This document shows positions 42,142-52,279 of a stretch of DNA of 64,000 nt, one piece after another. The position numbers and the translations under genes are program-made. Each line of letters begins with the position of its first letter. The stretch's first letter is position 1. The notes beneath the pieces are model-generated. The model did no database searches and was not told the DNA's origin. It saw only the letters and a list, made by a program, of their open reading frames with translations. The stretch comes from Diplonema japonicum. Lineage: Eukaryota; Euglenozoa; Diplonemea; Diplonemida; Diplonemidae. The stretch lies in contig OZ025742.1 in assembly GCA_964019335.1 (NCBI GenBank), positions 124,001 through 188,000 of the forward strand, read 5' to 3'.

Positions 42142-42295
42142 AAAAAAAAAAAAAAAAAAAAAAAGAATATTTAACTTAACCTGCTAACAACGTATTGCCC
42201 CTTCCCCTGTTTACAACACGCATAACCATTTTTTTTAAAAAAAAAAAGAGGGGGAGGGGAAAGAAGAACAAAAAAAAAAAAGAAAAAAAAAAAAG

Positions 42296-43225
42296 ATGCA
42301 ACCGAGTGTAGCGAACCTCCGCACAACGGCCACGACATGGTGGTGCAACCTTCCGATGGCTACAAGAGCGGTGCTCGTCGTGTGCACTTCTATGTGGTTT
42401 CTTAACGGCATCGGTTTGTATCACATATCAGGCGCGTGCTCGGGGGGGTACACATTACTCGGAAAATGGCAGATATGGAGACTGCTCACCGCCCCGATCA
42501 CCCACGTCGGCCTCCTACACCTGGCAATGAACATGGCCGCACTGCTGTCTCTTCTTCCACCGTTGGAAAAGGCACACGGGACCGCAGCTGCCTTCACGAT
42601 GCTGTTCTTATTCATGGTGCTCTCGCAAATCATAGCGATCACCCCTTGTACGGTATTCCACGTTCTGTTTGGGGTCGACTGGGTATTTGAATGGCGTGCG
42701 TGTTCTGCTGGGATTTCCGGGGTTTTGTTCAGCCTTTTGACATTGCACGTGACAACTGATGAATCGGGGCTTCTGCCTGTGAAGCGGGTTTTGTGTGGGT
42801 TTGCGATTCCCAATGCGGCGTATCCTTGGGTTCTTATCGTGCTTATCCAGTTGTTGATGCCCGGGGTGTCGTTTATGGGGCATGTTGGAGGGGTGCTTGC
42901 GGCGTATTTGTTCCCTCCTGCGACCATCCGTGGTCCCTTTGTGGCGCTTGACGGGCGGTTCCCCACTATCTTGAAATCGTCGTCTAGCTACGTGCCGACG
43001 AACCGTAGTTCCCTCCCCACGCACGAGCCTGCCGTTGTGTCCGGGGTGTGGTCGTGGTCCTCTGCTGCAGCGTCGAGCACCGTCACCTCCGCCTCGCAGG
43101 AAAAAAGCTTCCCGGGATCTGGTCGTGTTCTCCGTTCTGAGTCCCCTGCGTCATCCTTGCCCCATGTTACCGCATCCCCACCTGTCGCCGTCGCTGTGGA
43201 AGAAGAGGCCCCTAAGCATGAGTAG
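42296..43225 (+). CDS. Rhomboid intramembrane serine protease
   Basis: 309 residues with a six-helix rhomboid core. Visible are WQIWRLLTAPITHVGLLHLA with the HxxxN motif (HLAMN, 75-79), the nucleophile loop CSAGISGVLFSLL (S141) and the helix-6 histidine GHVGGVLAAYL (H196), so the catalytic dyad is complete. Shape and SAGISGVLF resemble the RHBDD1-like ER group. The 100-residue C-terminus is cytosolic, Ser/Pro/Val-rich and acidic at the end. Rhomboids cleave membrane helices; substrate unknown. Intronless, ATG after an A/G-rich leader. Confidence 0.9.
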   Translation: MQPSVANLRTTATTWWCNLPMATRAVLVVCTSMWFLNGIGLYHISGACSGGYTLLGKWQIWRLLTAPITHVGLLHLAMNMAALLSLLPPLEKAHGTAAAFTMLFLFMVLSQIIAITPCTVFHVLFGVDWVFEWRACSAGISGVLFSLLTLHVTTDESGLLPVKRVLCGFAIPNAAYPWVLIVLIQLLMPGVSFMGHVGGVLAAYLFPPATIRGPFVALDGRFPTILKSSSSYVPTNRSSLPTHEPAVVSGVWSWSSAAASSTVTSASQEKSFPGSGRVLRSESPASSLPHVTASPPVAVAVEEEAPKHE

Positions 43226-43860
43226 AACGGAACGGTTTTAAAAAAAAATATATATATATATATATGGGTCGATTTCAAAACCCCCCCCCCCCCCAAAAAT
43301 GAGGCCAATTGACACTTTCGTTGCATCTTTGGGCATGCCGCCCCCTTTAAAAAAAATTCTCCATATTTCCCGGCCCATATTAGGAAAGAACCCGGGTCAG
43401 AAATCGCTCAAGGGTGCTATTTTGACCTATGAAAAATTCAGTCTTAGGGTCAAAATCGGGTTTTAGTGGTTTTGGTAAAGTCAGAGATTATGCTTTCAAT
43501 AGCAAGAAGTAGCGAAACTCACTGCTAGAAGGTGGCTGAAATGATGTTGGAAGTGGAAACCTTCATTTCCTAGTCTTCTGCGGCTGAGATGTGCTGCTGC
43601 TGAGTGGGCGACCTCGTTTCTTTTTCATACTATTAGGCCTTCTACCGCATTTTGGGGGGGTTTTAAGAGGCTCATTCATAGGTGTACTTGTGCTTTGGGC
43701 TTGTCATGGGGTGGCGAGTATTTTCGTAATTTGGTTACCATTCTTTCTCGTTTTTCAAGTCCGGGAAGGCTATCAGGAACGTCCTCGTACTCATCACAAG
43801 ATTCATAGACTGGGGGCCTTTTCTCTGCCCTGTCTGCATCGAGTTCTTTGATGATGTACT

Positions 43861-46369
43861 TTAGTTCCTTCTAGCTCGTGGACGCACACGTAGCAAAACA
43901 CCCTCCGGTGTGCTGAGCTCATATGCACCTGTAAAATCCGGAAACTCAAGAATTTTCTTTTTGTACGGGCCAAAGACATCAGTAACTACATGCACGGCAC
44001 ACTGTATCGTATTGGTGATGTTAGCTATTTGTTCCACAGTTTTAATTGTTGTGGAGCGAGGCACCCAAAACCAAACACGAGAGAGCACACCAAAGTGGCT
44101 GTCCCTGTTGTTTTTGCCGTGTTTCTCCCCCAGAAACCACAGGGAAAACGTCCGATCGGGATATACATAACGAAGACCAAAAAGAACAAAGTAGCAAAAT
44201 TCCTTTGCACGAAAGTGACGCCCACCGTCAGTCCAGAGTATCCACTCCATTTTTTTCTTTATTTTTTCCTGTGCCCATGCTACTGTGGAACAAGACTTTT
44301 CCAACAGTAAGGCCAGCTGCCCTTATTTCATCATGTGTGATGTGGTCAAGCCTCATGCCTCTGACCAATTGGCGCCGTGTGGTGTCTTGTTGGCTACTAA
44401 ATCAACCAGAAAATGATAGCAGAAGTGCCGCTAGAAGTTCCCTTTTACACACCACTTCACAAACTAGTGCAGCACAGTCGTTGCCACTGAGCTTCTCAAA
44501 AACCTCTGTGGCGAGTGTCCTGATCGCCGTGGTGTTCCCATTTACCCTTTCTCGGTCCGAATACCATTTTTTTTTTGGATGGTCAGACGCAGACGGACAA
44601 CACCAGGGCCAGGGCGGCGGGCGACACGCTACGGAGGCTCGCGACCACTCAGCTCTCTTTCTGGCAGAAAGCGGAAGTCCTGCGAACAACGGTGCTACCC
44701 AGCTGTCTGTATGATGTTGCATTCGCGCCGCCGTCGGAAGGATACCTCAAATCGCTCACATCAACCGCGACATACGCCTTGTGGGGACCGAGGTACAGAA
44801 CAAGATCACCAGCGGCGGTGCTGTCAAACCTGTTCAGCGGACACACACACGACCCAGAGGTAGCAGCGCCCTACAGAGCACTAGCAGCCATATACAGAAC
44901 GAGACGAAAATTGGGAGAGGTGTGGGAGCGGTGCCAGAGACTTGCCAAAGGGTACCAAGACCCGACAAGAACGACACCTTTGGGCCCGATAGGCAACGCG
45001 ATGAAGCGGTGGCTCCCGAAGATCAGCACAAACTGGGGGCAGTTCACCGAAATGCTAGCTGAGAACAAGGACAAATTCGCACATGTAGTGCGAGAAAAGC
45101 TAAGGTCGGGACGTGCGGAACACATACAGGACAGAAGACGCTCGATGGAGGGGTTAGACCGGGGGCGCAGACCCACGCACGAACGACCTGTGGCGAGAGC
45201 TGATGAGACTCGGACCACAAGGAGCAATGGCAGCGAGAGACCTCCGGAGGATCGTGGCGGGAGGGGTTTTCTACACCCACCCAAAGGCGTGGTACCAGGA
45301 CAAAATCACCAGACGGGTACCACCCCCAGAGGGCGAGCAGAGCGAAAGCGAGGACAGCTCGGAAGAGGAAGGGGACGAGACACACGAGCGTGTGAACAAG
45401 AGACCAACAACAGACGAAGTCACATGCGACGCGTGCGGTGCGGAGGAGGACGAGAGCAACATGCTGCGACACGCATTATGGGAATGCAGTGTGGCGAAGG
45501 AGGTGCAACAGAAGGAAGTACATGCAGAAGTAGTGGCCAGCAAGACGGAAATGCCAATCTGCATGCAGCTACATGGAACGCTCCCGCGTGGTCACCGAAC
45601 ACACCAACACCGGCTGAGGAAGACGCAATACTACCTGCTGGAAGTGGTGGCAAAACGGGACCAGCTTCTCCAGGACAAGAGAAAGCTAGAAACGTACACG
45701 ACGCACCCCTGGGAACAGATAACGGAAGGAAACGCTCATGCGCCACCTGAATGGAAGGAGCTGAGGAAGCATGTGAGCGGGAGCCTGATGATGAAGCACG
45801 GTGAAGACATCGTCAAGTGGCTCAAAAAGCTGAAGTGGTACGATGGACCGAGGAAGACGACAGTCACCACAATGGAACTCGTACTAGACTTCGAGAACAC
45901 GCTGGGCGTCGAGCCGATCACGGGGAAGAAGGGTGATCTAGACATGATACAGAAGAAAGCGCGGAGTTTCCACGGCCTCATGGAAAGAATCCAAGAGGGG
46001 TGGGACACAGCACGCATACAGAAGAAGGTCAGAGGCAAGCGGATCTTCCCAGCGGAGAGCCAGAAGAACCACGCGCTTAGAACCATAGGTGCGAAGAAGA
46101 GTCTGGGATGGAACAGAAGGCCAGTTTTTGCATCAGAGAAAACCAAGAAGGACCTTAAGAAACTGGGCAGAAAGTGGCAAGAAGAAAGGGAGGATACTTT
46201 GAGGAAGGCAACACAGCCAAAAAAGAAAGAAAGGCCGAGGCCCCAGAAGGGAGAAAGGGGTAGATAAGTAGAGACAAGGGGGACGTTCCAAAACAGGAAC
46301 CTCCTTTATCTCATCTCTTTTTACCCCTAGCTTCTCAACAGCAAGTTTAAAAGCATCCATTTTTGTCAC
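43861..46369 (-). pseudogene. DDE-type transposase remnant, split by LINE insertion
   Basis: Read on the - strand: MTKMDAFKLAVEKLGVK (46360-46322) is cut by the LINE at an A run and resumes as KKKWYSDRERVNGNTTAIRT at 44580, running to a TGA at 44402. The same frame continues past this stop as FSSQQDTTRRQLVRGMRLDH, then a frameshift at an A run leads to MEWILWTDGGRHFRAKEFCY in the next frame, ending at 43861. DGGRHFR looks like a catalytic Asp region of a DDE transposase. At least one stop, one frameshift and one insertion show it is dead. Confidence 0.6.
44576..46321 (+). mobile_element. 5'-truncated LINE (non-LTR retrotransposon) fragment
   Basis: Contains the C-terminal part of a LINE polyprotein: RT thumb/connection-like GDTLRRLATTQLSFWQKAEV, LRTTVLPSCLYDVAFAPP, then after a +/-1 frameshift near 45170 a second frame (LWRELMRLGPQGAMAARDLR) with a CCHC-type knuckle CDACGAEEDESNMLRHALWEC, ending at TAG 46265. 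No RT active site remains. The last 56 bp recur alone at 37605-37660. It inserted into an A/T run within the transposase ORF; both edges are short T runs, so the duplicated target is hidden in them. Confidence 0.8.
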
Positions 46370-46808
46370 CCCCTCTTTTACTGAATTTGTGCAAAGTGAA
46401 AAAACCCATTTTTGCCCCTAGGACTGAATTTTCTGGGTACTAGTAACACTCACTTTCCCATTTTCTGGGGTGTTTTCTTTCCTAACCTGGGCCGGGAAAG
46501 TTGTAGAATTTTTTTTCTTTGGGAAAAAGTACTTAGAGAAATATTGAAAGTGTCAATTGGCCTCATTTTGGGGGGGGGGGGGGTTTTGAAACGATGCCAT
46601 ATAAACAAAAAGAGAGGAAAAAAACGAAGAAGAAAAAAAGTGTTTTTTTTTTTTTTTTTTTTTTTAATTATTTTCTTACCCCTCCATAAATATTATATTA
46701 GTTTTGTTTCTTGGTTTTTTTTTTTTTTTTTTTCTTTTTTAGAAAAAAAGCTCAGAGCAGGGCAAAAAAAAAAAAAAAAAAAAAAAAAAAGAGAGAAAAA
46801 AGGGAGAA

Positions 46809-47480
46809 ATGCCCAAAAAGGGTGGGAAGAACAAAGGAAGCAGCAAGAAGGGCCGGGCGAAACCCGAGGCCACGGACAACATCGACCAGATTCTGGACGA
46901 GTGGTTCTACATGGGACCGAACTTCAACGAGAAGAGGAAGGAGAAGTACAAAAAGGAGATCGGGGCCGCCTTCAAGATGTTCGAGCGGGTCGGGGAGGGA
47001 GGGGGCAGGGAAAAATCCTGCGACTGGAGGGAGGTCAAGACTATCGTAAGAAGCCTGAACCTAAACCCCACAAAGGACCAGCTGGCACAGATGTTAGATG
47101 AAATGGAGGACCCCGAACCCTCCGCCTTCATAAAATACGAGCGCCTAGAAGAGGTCCTCCTCAAAATCCTTCTAACAAAGGAGTACATCCCAAAAACAAA
47201 ACGCGCTCCCCAAGAAGGAGAGGTTGACGACTATGCTTCCAACCTTCTGGTGCGCGACTCTGAAGAAACCATTGTCAATGCCTTCAAAGTCCTAGACACG
47301 GCCAAACGGGGTGAACTTGAGGCAGAGGCCTTCGGCAATCTCATGATGAAGTCCGGCCGTCCAGGAGAGGACTTCGAACGTGAAGAGGTCGTAGATATGA
47401 TACAAGCTGCGGCAGACCCAGACTCGGGTCTTGTGAAGTACGAGGATTCCCTTTATGTTGACCAGCTTGCAAACGACTAA
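46809..47480 (+). CDS. DRC8/EFCAB2-like EF-hand axonemal protein
   Basis: 223 residues. Similar to dynein regulatory complex subunit 8 (EFCAB2), which sits in the nexin link of the axoneme. Lys-rich N-terminus, then four EF-hand-like units: KKEIGAAFKMFERV; DWREVKTIVRSLNLNPTKDQ with LAQMLDEMEDPEPSAFIKYE; ETIVNAFKVLDTAKRGELEA; EEVVDMIQAAADPDSGLVKY. Only the last loop (DPDSGLVKYED) keeps several Ca ligands; others are degenerate, as in DRC8. Implies a motile flagellum. Intronless; the ATG follows an A run. Confidence 0.82.
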   Translation: MPKKGGKNKGSSKKGRAKPEATDNIDQILDEWFYMGPNFNEKRKEKYKKEIGAAFKMFERVGEGGGREKSCDWREVKTIVRSLNLNPTKDQLAQMLDEMEDPEPSAFIKYERLEEVLLKILLTKEYIPKTKRAPQEGEVDDYASNLLVRDSEETIVNAFKVLDTAKRGELEAEAFGNLMMKSGRPGEDFEREEVVDMIQAAADPDSGLVKYEDSLYVDQLAND

Positions 47481-47632
47481 AAAAAAATGAGGGGAAAATG
47501 TGCACATTAACATGTGTGTTTCTGTTTAATTTTTTTTTTCTTTTTTTTTTTTTTTTTTTTTTTTTATTACATGGTCAGGGTGGGGGGAGGAGGGGAGGAA
47601 AATGTTGTGAAAAAGAAAGAAAAAAGAATAGA

Positions 47633-48037
47633 ATGAACAGAAACGGCGGGCCGCGGATGCTGTCCTCGCCTGCACCGCCGCCGCCTCCGCCGTTGCCTGC
47701 GCAGGTTCACACTGTTCCTGTGTGCTATTCAAAGGTGGTGGTCGAGAAGAAAGCGGTGACCCCGCGCCGTCCACAGCATTCTCATGACGTGCAGCCTATT
47801 CGGCATGTGTACTGTTGGAAGTGTGGAAGCCCTCTCGCACTGCCAGAAGCGGTGTTCTGCACGATGTGTGGGTGCAGGGTGCCCGACGGCCCCAACAAAC
47901 AACCACCCCCGCCCCCCTCATCCGCAAAACCCGCGCATTTTGGATACCCGGGGAATCCCAAGAAACAAAACGGCTGCCAGGACGAGCAATCAGTGCTGAA
48001 GTACCTTCAGCGGACCGTTCGGTATAACATGAAGTGA
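47633..48037 (+). CDS. Small zinc-ribbon protein, unknown
   Basis: 134 residues. Pro-rich start (MNRNGGPRMLSSPAPPPPPP), a basic linker, a zinc-ribbon CWKCGSPLALPEAVFCTMCG (two CxxC knuckles 15 apart) and a Pro/Ser linker ending in SVLKYLQRTVRYNMK. The knuckle spacing matches DZR/zinc-ribbon type domains. Frame is open upstream only through a T run, so the ATG at 47633 is chosen. No specific function. Confidence 0.7.
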   Translation: MNRNGGPRMLSSPAPPPPPPLPAQVHTVPVCYSKVVVEKKAVTPRRPQHSHDVQPIRHVYCWKCGSPLALPEAVFCTMCGCRVPDGPNKQPPPPPSSAKPAHFGYPGNPKKQNGCQDEQSVLKYLQRTVRYNMK

Positions 48038-48056
48038 GCTCTTTTTTTTTTTTTTT

Positions 48057-48384
48057 CTGGTGGTGGGGATAACATGGAAATATAAGAAGTACATCAGATG
48101 TGTTGTTCGCTGTTGACCTCCCCGTCGGTCATCACGGTAGCGCCCGAGTGGAAGAACGTAACGCAGGTGCTCAGGGTGACGAACAGGCAGCAAACTGCAC
48201 GAGCGCAGAATCTTGGTTACCCGGGACGCCCCGGCTAGGGTTGAGCACACCGCACGCATTAAGGACACGACGCGGAACGCAGAAGAAGCTACTGCTCGGC
48301 CGAGGAGCGCCCCCTGTAATCAAGTAGGTAGTTCGTGCTTCATTGCACGCTTAACGCCACCTAGTGTTGCAATCAAAGCCCCAT
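48057..48384 (+). repeat. Repeat R1, copy 3
   Basis: Nearly identical to copy 1 over the whole length, same position relative to genes: after a stop codon and T run, and about 90 bp before the next start. Ends in CAATCAAAGCCCCAT plus T run. Confidence 0.85.
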
Positions 48385-48471
48385 TTTTTTTTTTTTTTTT
48401 TTGTTTCCCCCTACCATGCCCCATAGCTTCACAGGAGGGAGGGGGAAAAATCTACCAAAATTCATCCCGAG

Positions 48472-49409
48472 ATGGAACTGACCGTGGATGCCTTCACGAG
48501 GGACAGAGGCAACAGCGCGTGGGACCGGTTCTTAAGACACATCGATAAAAAAGGCGGGATAGAGAGGGTGGATGTCGACGAGGAGCTGAGAAGGTGGGAG
48601 GGCGGAAGTGCAGGAAGGGACGTCTTCGACGCAGCTATACGGTACCAAGTGAGGAAGATCAAGGCAGAACTAAGACGGACAAAAGAGAGCAAGGAGCTGC
48701 TAGAGATGCAGGTTACAACCATGAAGAAAACAATGAACACAACACCACCACCAACACCGGTAGAGAACCAGGTCATCCCGCCCTTTGCAATTGAGAAAAT
48801 GGAGGACACTCTTAACGCTACCTTGACACCTAAAAAACTATCAACAACAAGCGCATTCGCAACACCTAAACCAGCTCCCGCGAAGCAAAGATCTCGAAGC
48901 GCGTCACCCTCCGCCACCAGGAAGAGGGCAGTGTTTTCATCAGCGATACCACCGCAGCGCAACAACATCAGTCCACAGTTTGGGGATATGTCCGACCTTT
49001 TTGAATTTTATAAGTGCAAGGACACCGAGACGGTCAAGGTTGGCCGGGCCAACGCGCTGCTTCTGCAGGAGAATGAAACGTTGAAGAAGAAGCTTCAGTC
49101 GCAAGATAGAAGCCTGTCTGCAGCAGCAACTGCTATCGACGAACGGACTAAGATCCTCACAATGATCGCGGAAGCATTGAAGAGCTCAGACCGAACTCTC
49201 GGCGGTCTCTCCAAGCTCTGTGCTGAGACGGACGCACGTCCATTGTCAAGACCGGAGATCACACAGGCGTTGTCCTCCGTGCAGGGGGGTGCGAAGTCCA
49301 CCCACTCCAGTCTGAACAACCTTGTGCGGAGCATGTTCACGGAGGCGGAGATCCTGCACGTGGGGATCCCGTCTCCTCTGCCCAGCTCCGCCAGGAGGGC
49401 TCCTTCCCC
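48472..49409 (+). CDS. Coiled-coil protein, truncated by sequence gap
   Basis: At least 312 residues; 3' end lost in the 200-N gap. Begins MELTVDAFTRDRGNSAWDRF, a helical N-terminus, coiled coil (VRKIKAELRRTKESKELLEM), a Thr/Pro/Ser-rich basic middle (KQRSRSASPSATRKR) and a second helical part (NALLLQENETLKKKLQSQDR and ERTKILTMIAEALKSSDRTL). Ends in SPLPSSARRAPS at the gap. Family unknown. Last + strand gene before the strand switch. Confidence 0.75.
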
Positions 49410-49609
49410 NNNNNNNNNNNNNNNNNNNNNNNNNNNNNNNNNNNNNNNNNNNNNNNNNNNNNNNNNNNNNNNNNNNNNNNNNNNNNNNNNNNNNNNNNNN
49501 NNNNNNNNNNNNNNNNNNNNNNNNNNNNNNNNNNNNNNNNNNNNNNNNNNNNNNNNNNNNNNNNNNNNNNNNNNNNNNNNNNNNNNNNNNNNNNNNNNNN
49601 NNNNNNNNN
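49410..49609. other. Assembly gap, 200 N
   Basis: Exactly 200 N, so likely an arbitrary-size scaffold gap. It lies at the strand-switch point, so the true distance between the two gene clusters is unknown. Confidence 0.95.
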
Positions 49610-49729
49610 AGTAATTTTATCTCTCGAAAACAAAAACAAAAACAACAAAAAGAAAGAAATGGGCAAAACCACCAAAATCAGATTATGGGCAACATCATGG
49701 CAATTCCAACAATAGGGTGGTCTACTTAC

Positions 49730-49832
49730 TAGCTGCTATCTGAGCTGGAGTCCTTGTCAGGCTGTCTTTCTTAGGTATCACAGGCACAGGAGGGGGCAAG
49801 AGACTCTCTTCTTCTTTCTTTGACTTCGGCAT
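49730..49832 (-). CDS. Possible first exon of a - strand gene
   Basis: On the - strand ATG at 49832 starts MPKSKKEEESLLPPPVPVIP and KKDSLTRTPAQIAA, followed by a perfect GTAAGT donor (49729) in front of an in-frame TAG. Composition is gene-like and differs from the spacer. The rest of the gene would lie in or beyond the gap. Alternatively it is a 36-residue ORF. Confidence 0.35.
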
Positions 49833-50736
49833 CTGGTTCAACTTTTCGCGATCAAATTATGAGCCCCGGCCAATAAGATAATAGGGACTTCCGGAGTGAA
49901 GAAATTCTGGTGAAATATTCGTATTAAAAATAAAAAATTAAAAAATAAAATATAAATATGTCTGTTTTATTCAAAAAAAAAGGGGGTCAATAACATTAGG
50001 AAGAATGCATCAAAAGCTTCCAAGATGCAGGCTCACGGGAAGGCGTTTCTGTTACTGTTTCCACAAATAAAAAACTTCCGGGGGGGGGGGGGGGGGGGGG
50101 CAGCTTTATTAGAATAATCTTTCTTTTTCTCCTCCCAATGAACGAGAAAAGTGATTTGGATATTTAAAAATAAGAAGAAAAAAAAACACACTTTTTTTTT
50201 TGATGATTTAAAAAAAAAAAAATTATGAATAAGTTTTCTCAGGGAAATAGACGAAGAAAGAATATATGAGTTAAGAAGACGCCCCCTTGAAAGAAAAATA
50301 CCAAGTATGGTAGACCAAGGTCACAACAATAACAAAAAAAAAGAAGGGAGGAGAGAGAGAATAGGACTGTTTACGATCAACAACGTACCTTGCTAGATTC
50401 GTTGGAAATCATTGGAATAAATAGACTTTTTTTTTCCTTCTTCGGAGGGGGGGGAGTGGAATTTTACTTCCTTTTTTTCTAAAAAATACTTTGGTTATTA
50501 TTTGCCTTTTGTATTCCTCCCCCCATACCCCTTCCCAAAGAGGATTTTTTTACATAGAACGGGCTCTTCTCCCCCCCCACCACCACTTTTTTGTCAAGAC
50601 AAAAAGAAAAAATCGGAGGATTAGTGTAGGGAGGGTGGGAGAAAAAAGAAAGAAAAAAAAGAAGAAAAAGAAAAGGAAGGCAATGTTTTTTTTTTTTTTT
50701 TTTTTTTTTTTTATTTTAGAGACATATATATATATA
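49833..50736. other. Spacer near strand switch
   Basis: A/T homopolymers, a G run at 50079-50100 and purine-rich DNA. No gene seen. Confidence 0.6.
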
Positions 50737-50737
50737 T

Positions 50738-51720
50738 ATGAGCTCGTCTGAAAAAAAAAAGTCAACACTTGGGCACCTCCGAAAATTTCTTGTTTTGATT
50801 ATTTGAGCAAAAAAAGGGCAGCATGCAACCATAGGAAGATGACATACATGGTGTACATGACGCCGTTCTTTCAATTGCGATGCTTGTTTTGCCATGAGGG
50901 TGGCAGGCTTTGCAACCGGCTGCCCCCGGGAAGCGAAAAACAGAGGTCAGAAAGACGACGAAAAATGTTTAAAATGCAGTTTAAAAGCTTGAAATGCAGC
51001 ACCTAGGGTGCATAAAAGTGGTGAACACACACCTTTGTGACCCCTGGGTACAACCCAGGGTCGGGTTACTGTTAAAAGTACTTAGCGAAAATTATATGGC
51101 ATTGCATAGTCCCCAAAAAACCGGCTTTTTTAGTTCCTAAGGGAATTGGCCTAAAAGGCCCATTTTCCTGAAAGCCCAATTCTTAACACTTGCCTGCTCA
51201 ACATCGGTATCTTTGGGGCCAAATATGCATTCTCTACCCATCTGCTGAGGTTTGTCATTCTTACTCATGACAAATTAAAAATTGAGAAGTTTGCTTTTAA
51301 AGGGCCCTTAAGGGATTTTAGCCTAAAATGGGTGTTGTAGCCTAAAATAGGCCCCCATTTTAATGGTGATAAAGAGCCCAAACCACCCAAAATGACCCCT
51401 TAAGTTTCACAGATTTCCCATCTGCGTCCATTTCTTCTCGCTTTTCATTGAAGAAAGCAAAAAAGGAATATGGAGCCTGGGTCATTTACAATTTCCGGAT
51501 GCCAAAAACTAAAAAAAACCATTCTAAAAAGCATGTTTTTGCACGCGCGTTTTAGAAACGAAACAAACGGCGCGCATTGTACCTATATGGTGAACACACT
51601 TAGACTGCAATTCTGCACACAAAGTGGTGTCGGACTACTTTTGTACTTAGAAATTTTCCGAGGATTTTCCGTTGCAAAAGAGGGTCATTTGTTGACATTT
51701 TTTTCCGGACGAGCTCATAA
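50738..51720 (+). mobile_element. TIR element A inserted at (TA)n
   Basis: Left end TATGAGCTCGTCTG with GTCAACA 20 bp inside; right end is the complement (TGACA, CCGGACGAGCTCATA). Flanked on both sides by (TA)n. The interior has no long ORF (51000-51450 is AT/GC-mixed non-coding). A shorter, inverted relative follows directly. Confidence 0.75.
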
Positions 51721-51744
51721 ATATATATATATATATATTTTTTT

Positions 51745-51915
51745 ATATGTCTGTCCGGAAAGAATGTCAACAAATGACCTCTTTTGCAACGGAAACCCCT
51801 CGGAAAAAACTCTAAGCACAAAAGTAGACCGACACCACTTTGTGTGCAGAAGGTCACAATACGCGCCGTTGTTTCATTTCTTAATCGCTTGTGCAAAAAC
51901 ATGCTTTTTAGAATG

Positions 51916-51957
<42 letters not shown>

Positions 51958-52130
51958 AAGCAAAACAAGCATCGCAATTGAAAGAACGGCAACAGGTACA
52001 CTATATATGTCATCTTCCTATGGTTGCACGCCCTTTTTTTTGCTCAAATAATCAAAACAAAAAATTTTCGAACTGCTAAAAAAAAAAAAAAAAAAGTGTT
52101 GACACATTTTAATCCGGACGAGCTCATATA
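51745..52130 (-). mobile_element. TIR element B, deletion derivative of A in inverse orientation
   Basis: About 385 bp. Its left half is the inverse of 51530-51720 and its right half the inverse of 50740-50905, so it is A without its central 600 bp. With A it forms a large palindrome centred near 51733 (arms about 190 bp). Confidence 0.75.
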
Positions 52131-52279
52131 GAATATTTTTTTTCCTTTTTTTTCCTTCCCCCCCCCCAAAAAAATGTTCAGTTGCAAAAAAAACAGCATT
52201 TCCTTGAGAAAAGTCGTTTAGAAAAAAAAAAAAAAAGAAAAAGAGAAAAAAAAAAGAGGGGGGAAAAAAACCATTGTCA

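Larger units (their letters stand above)
43266..46598. mobile_element. 3.3-kb TIR DNA transposon, interrupted by a LINE
   Basis: Terminal inverted repeats: left TTTCAAAACCCCC then a C run, AATGAGGCCAATTGACACTTTC; right is the complement ending GGGGGTTTTGAAACGATGCC. Homology between ends extends inward about 180 bp (for example TTCTTTCCTAA, GGGCCGGGAAA and GACTGAATTTT are shared inverted). Flanks are TA-rich ((TA)n on the left, ATATAA on the right). It carries a broken - strand transposase-like ORF and a nested LINE fragment (44576-46321). It sits between the rhomboid and DRC8 genes. Confidence 0.8.

Noticed and set aside
44576-46267. Two overlapping long + strand ORFs as host genes
   Set aside because: Together they read as the C-terminal half of a LINE polyprotein with a frameshift between them, and the 3' tail recurs elsewhere.
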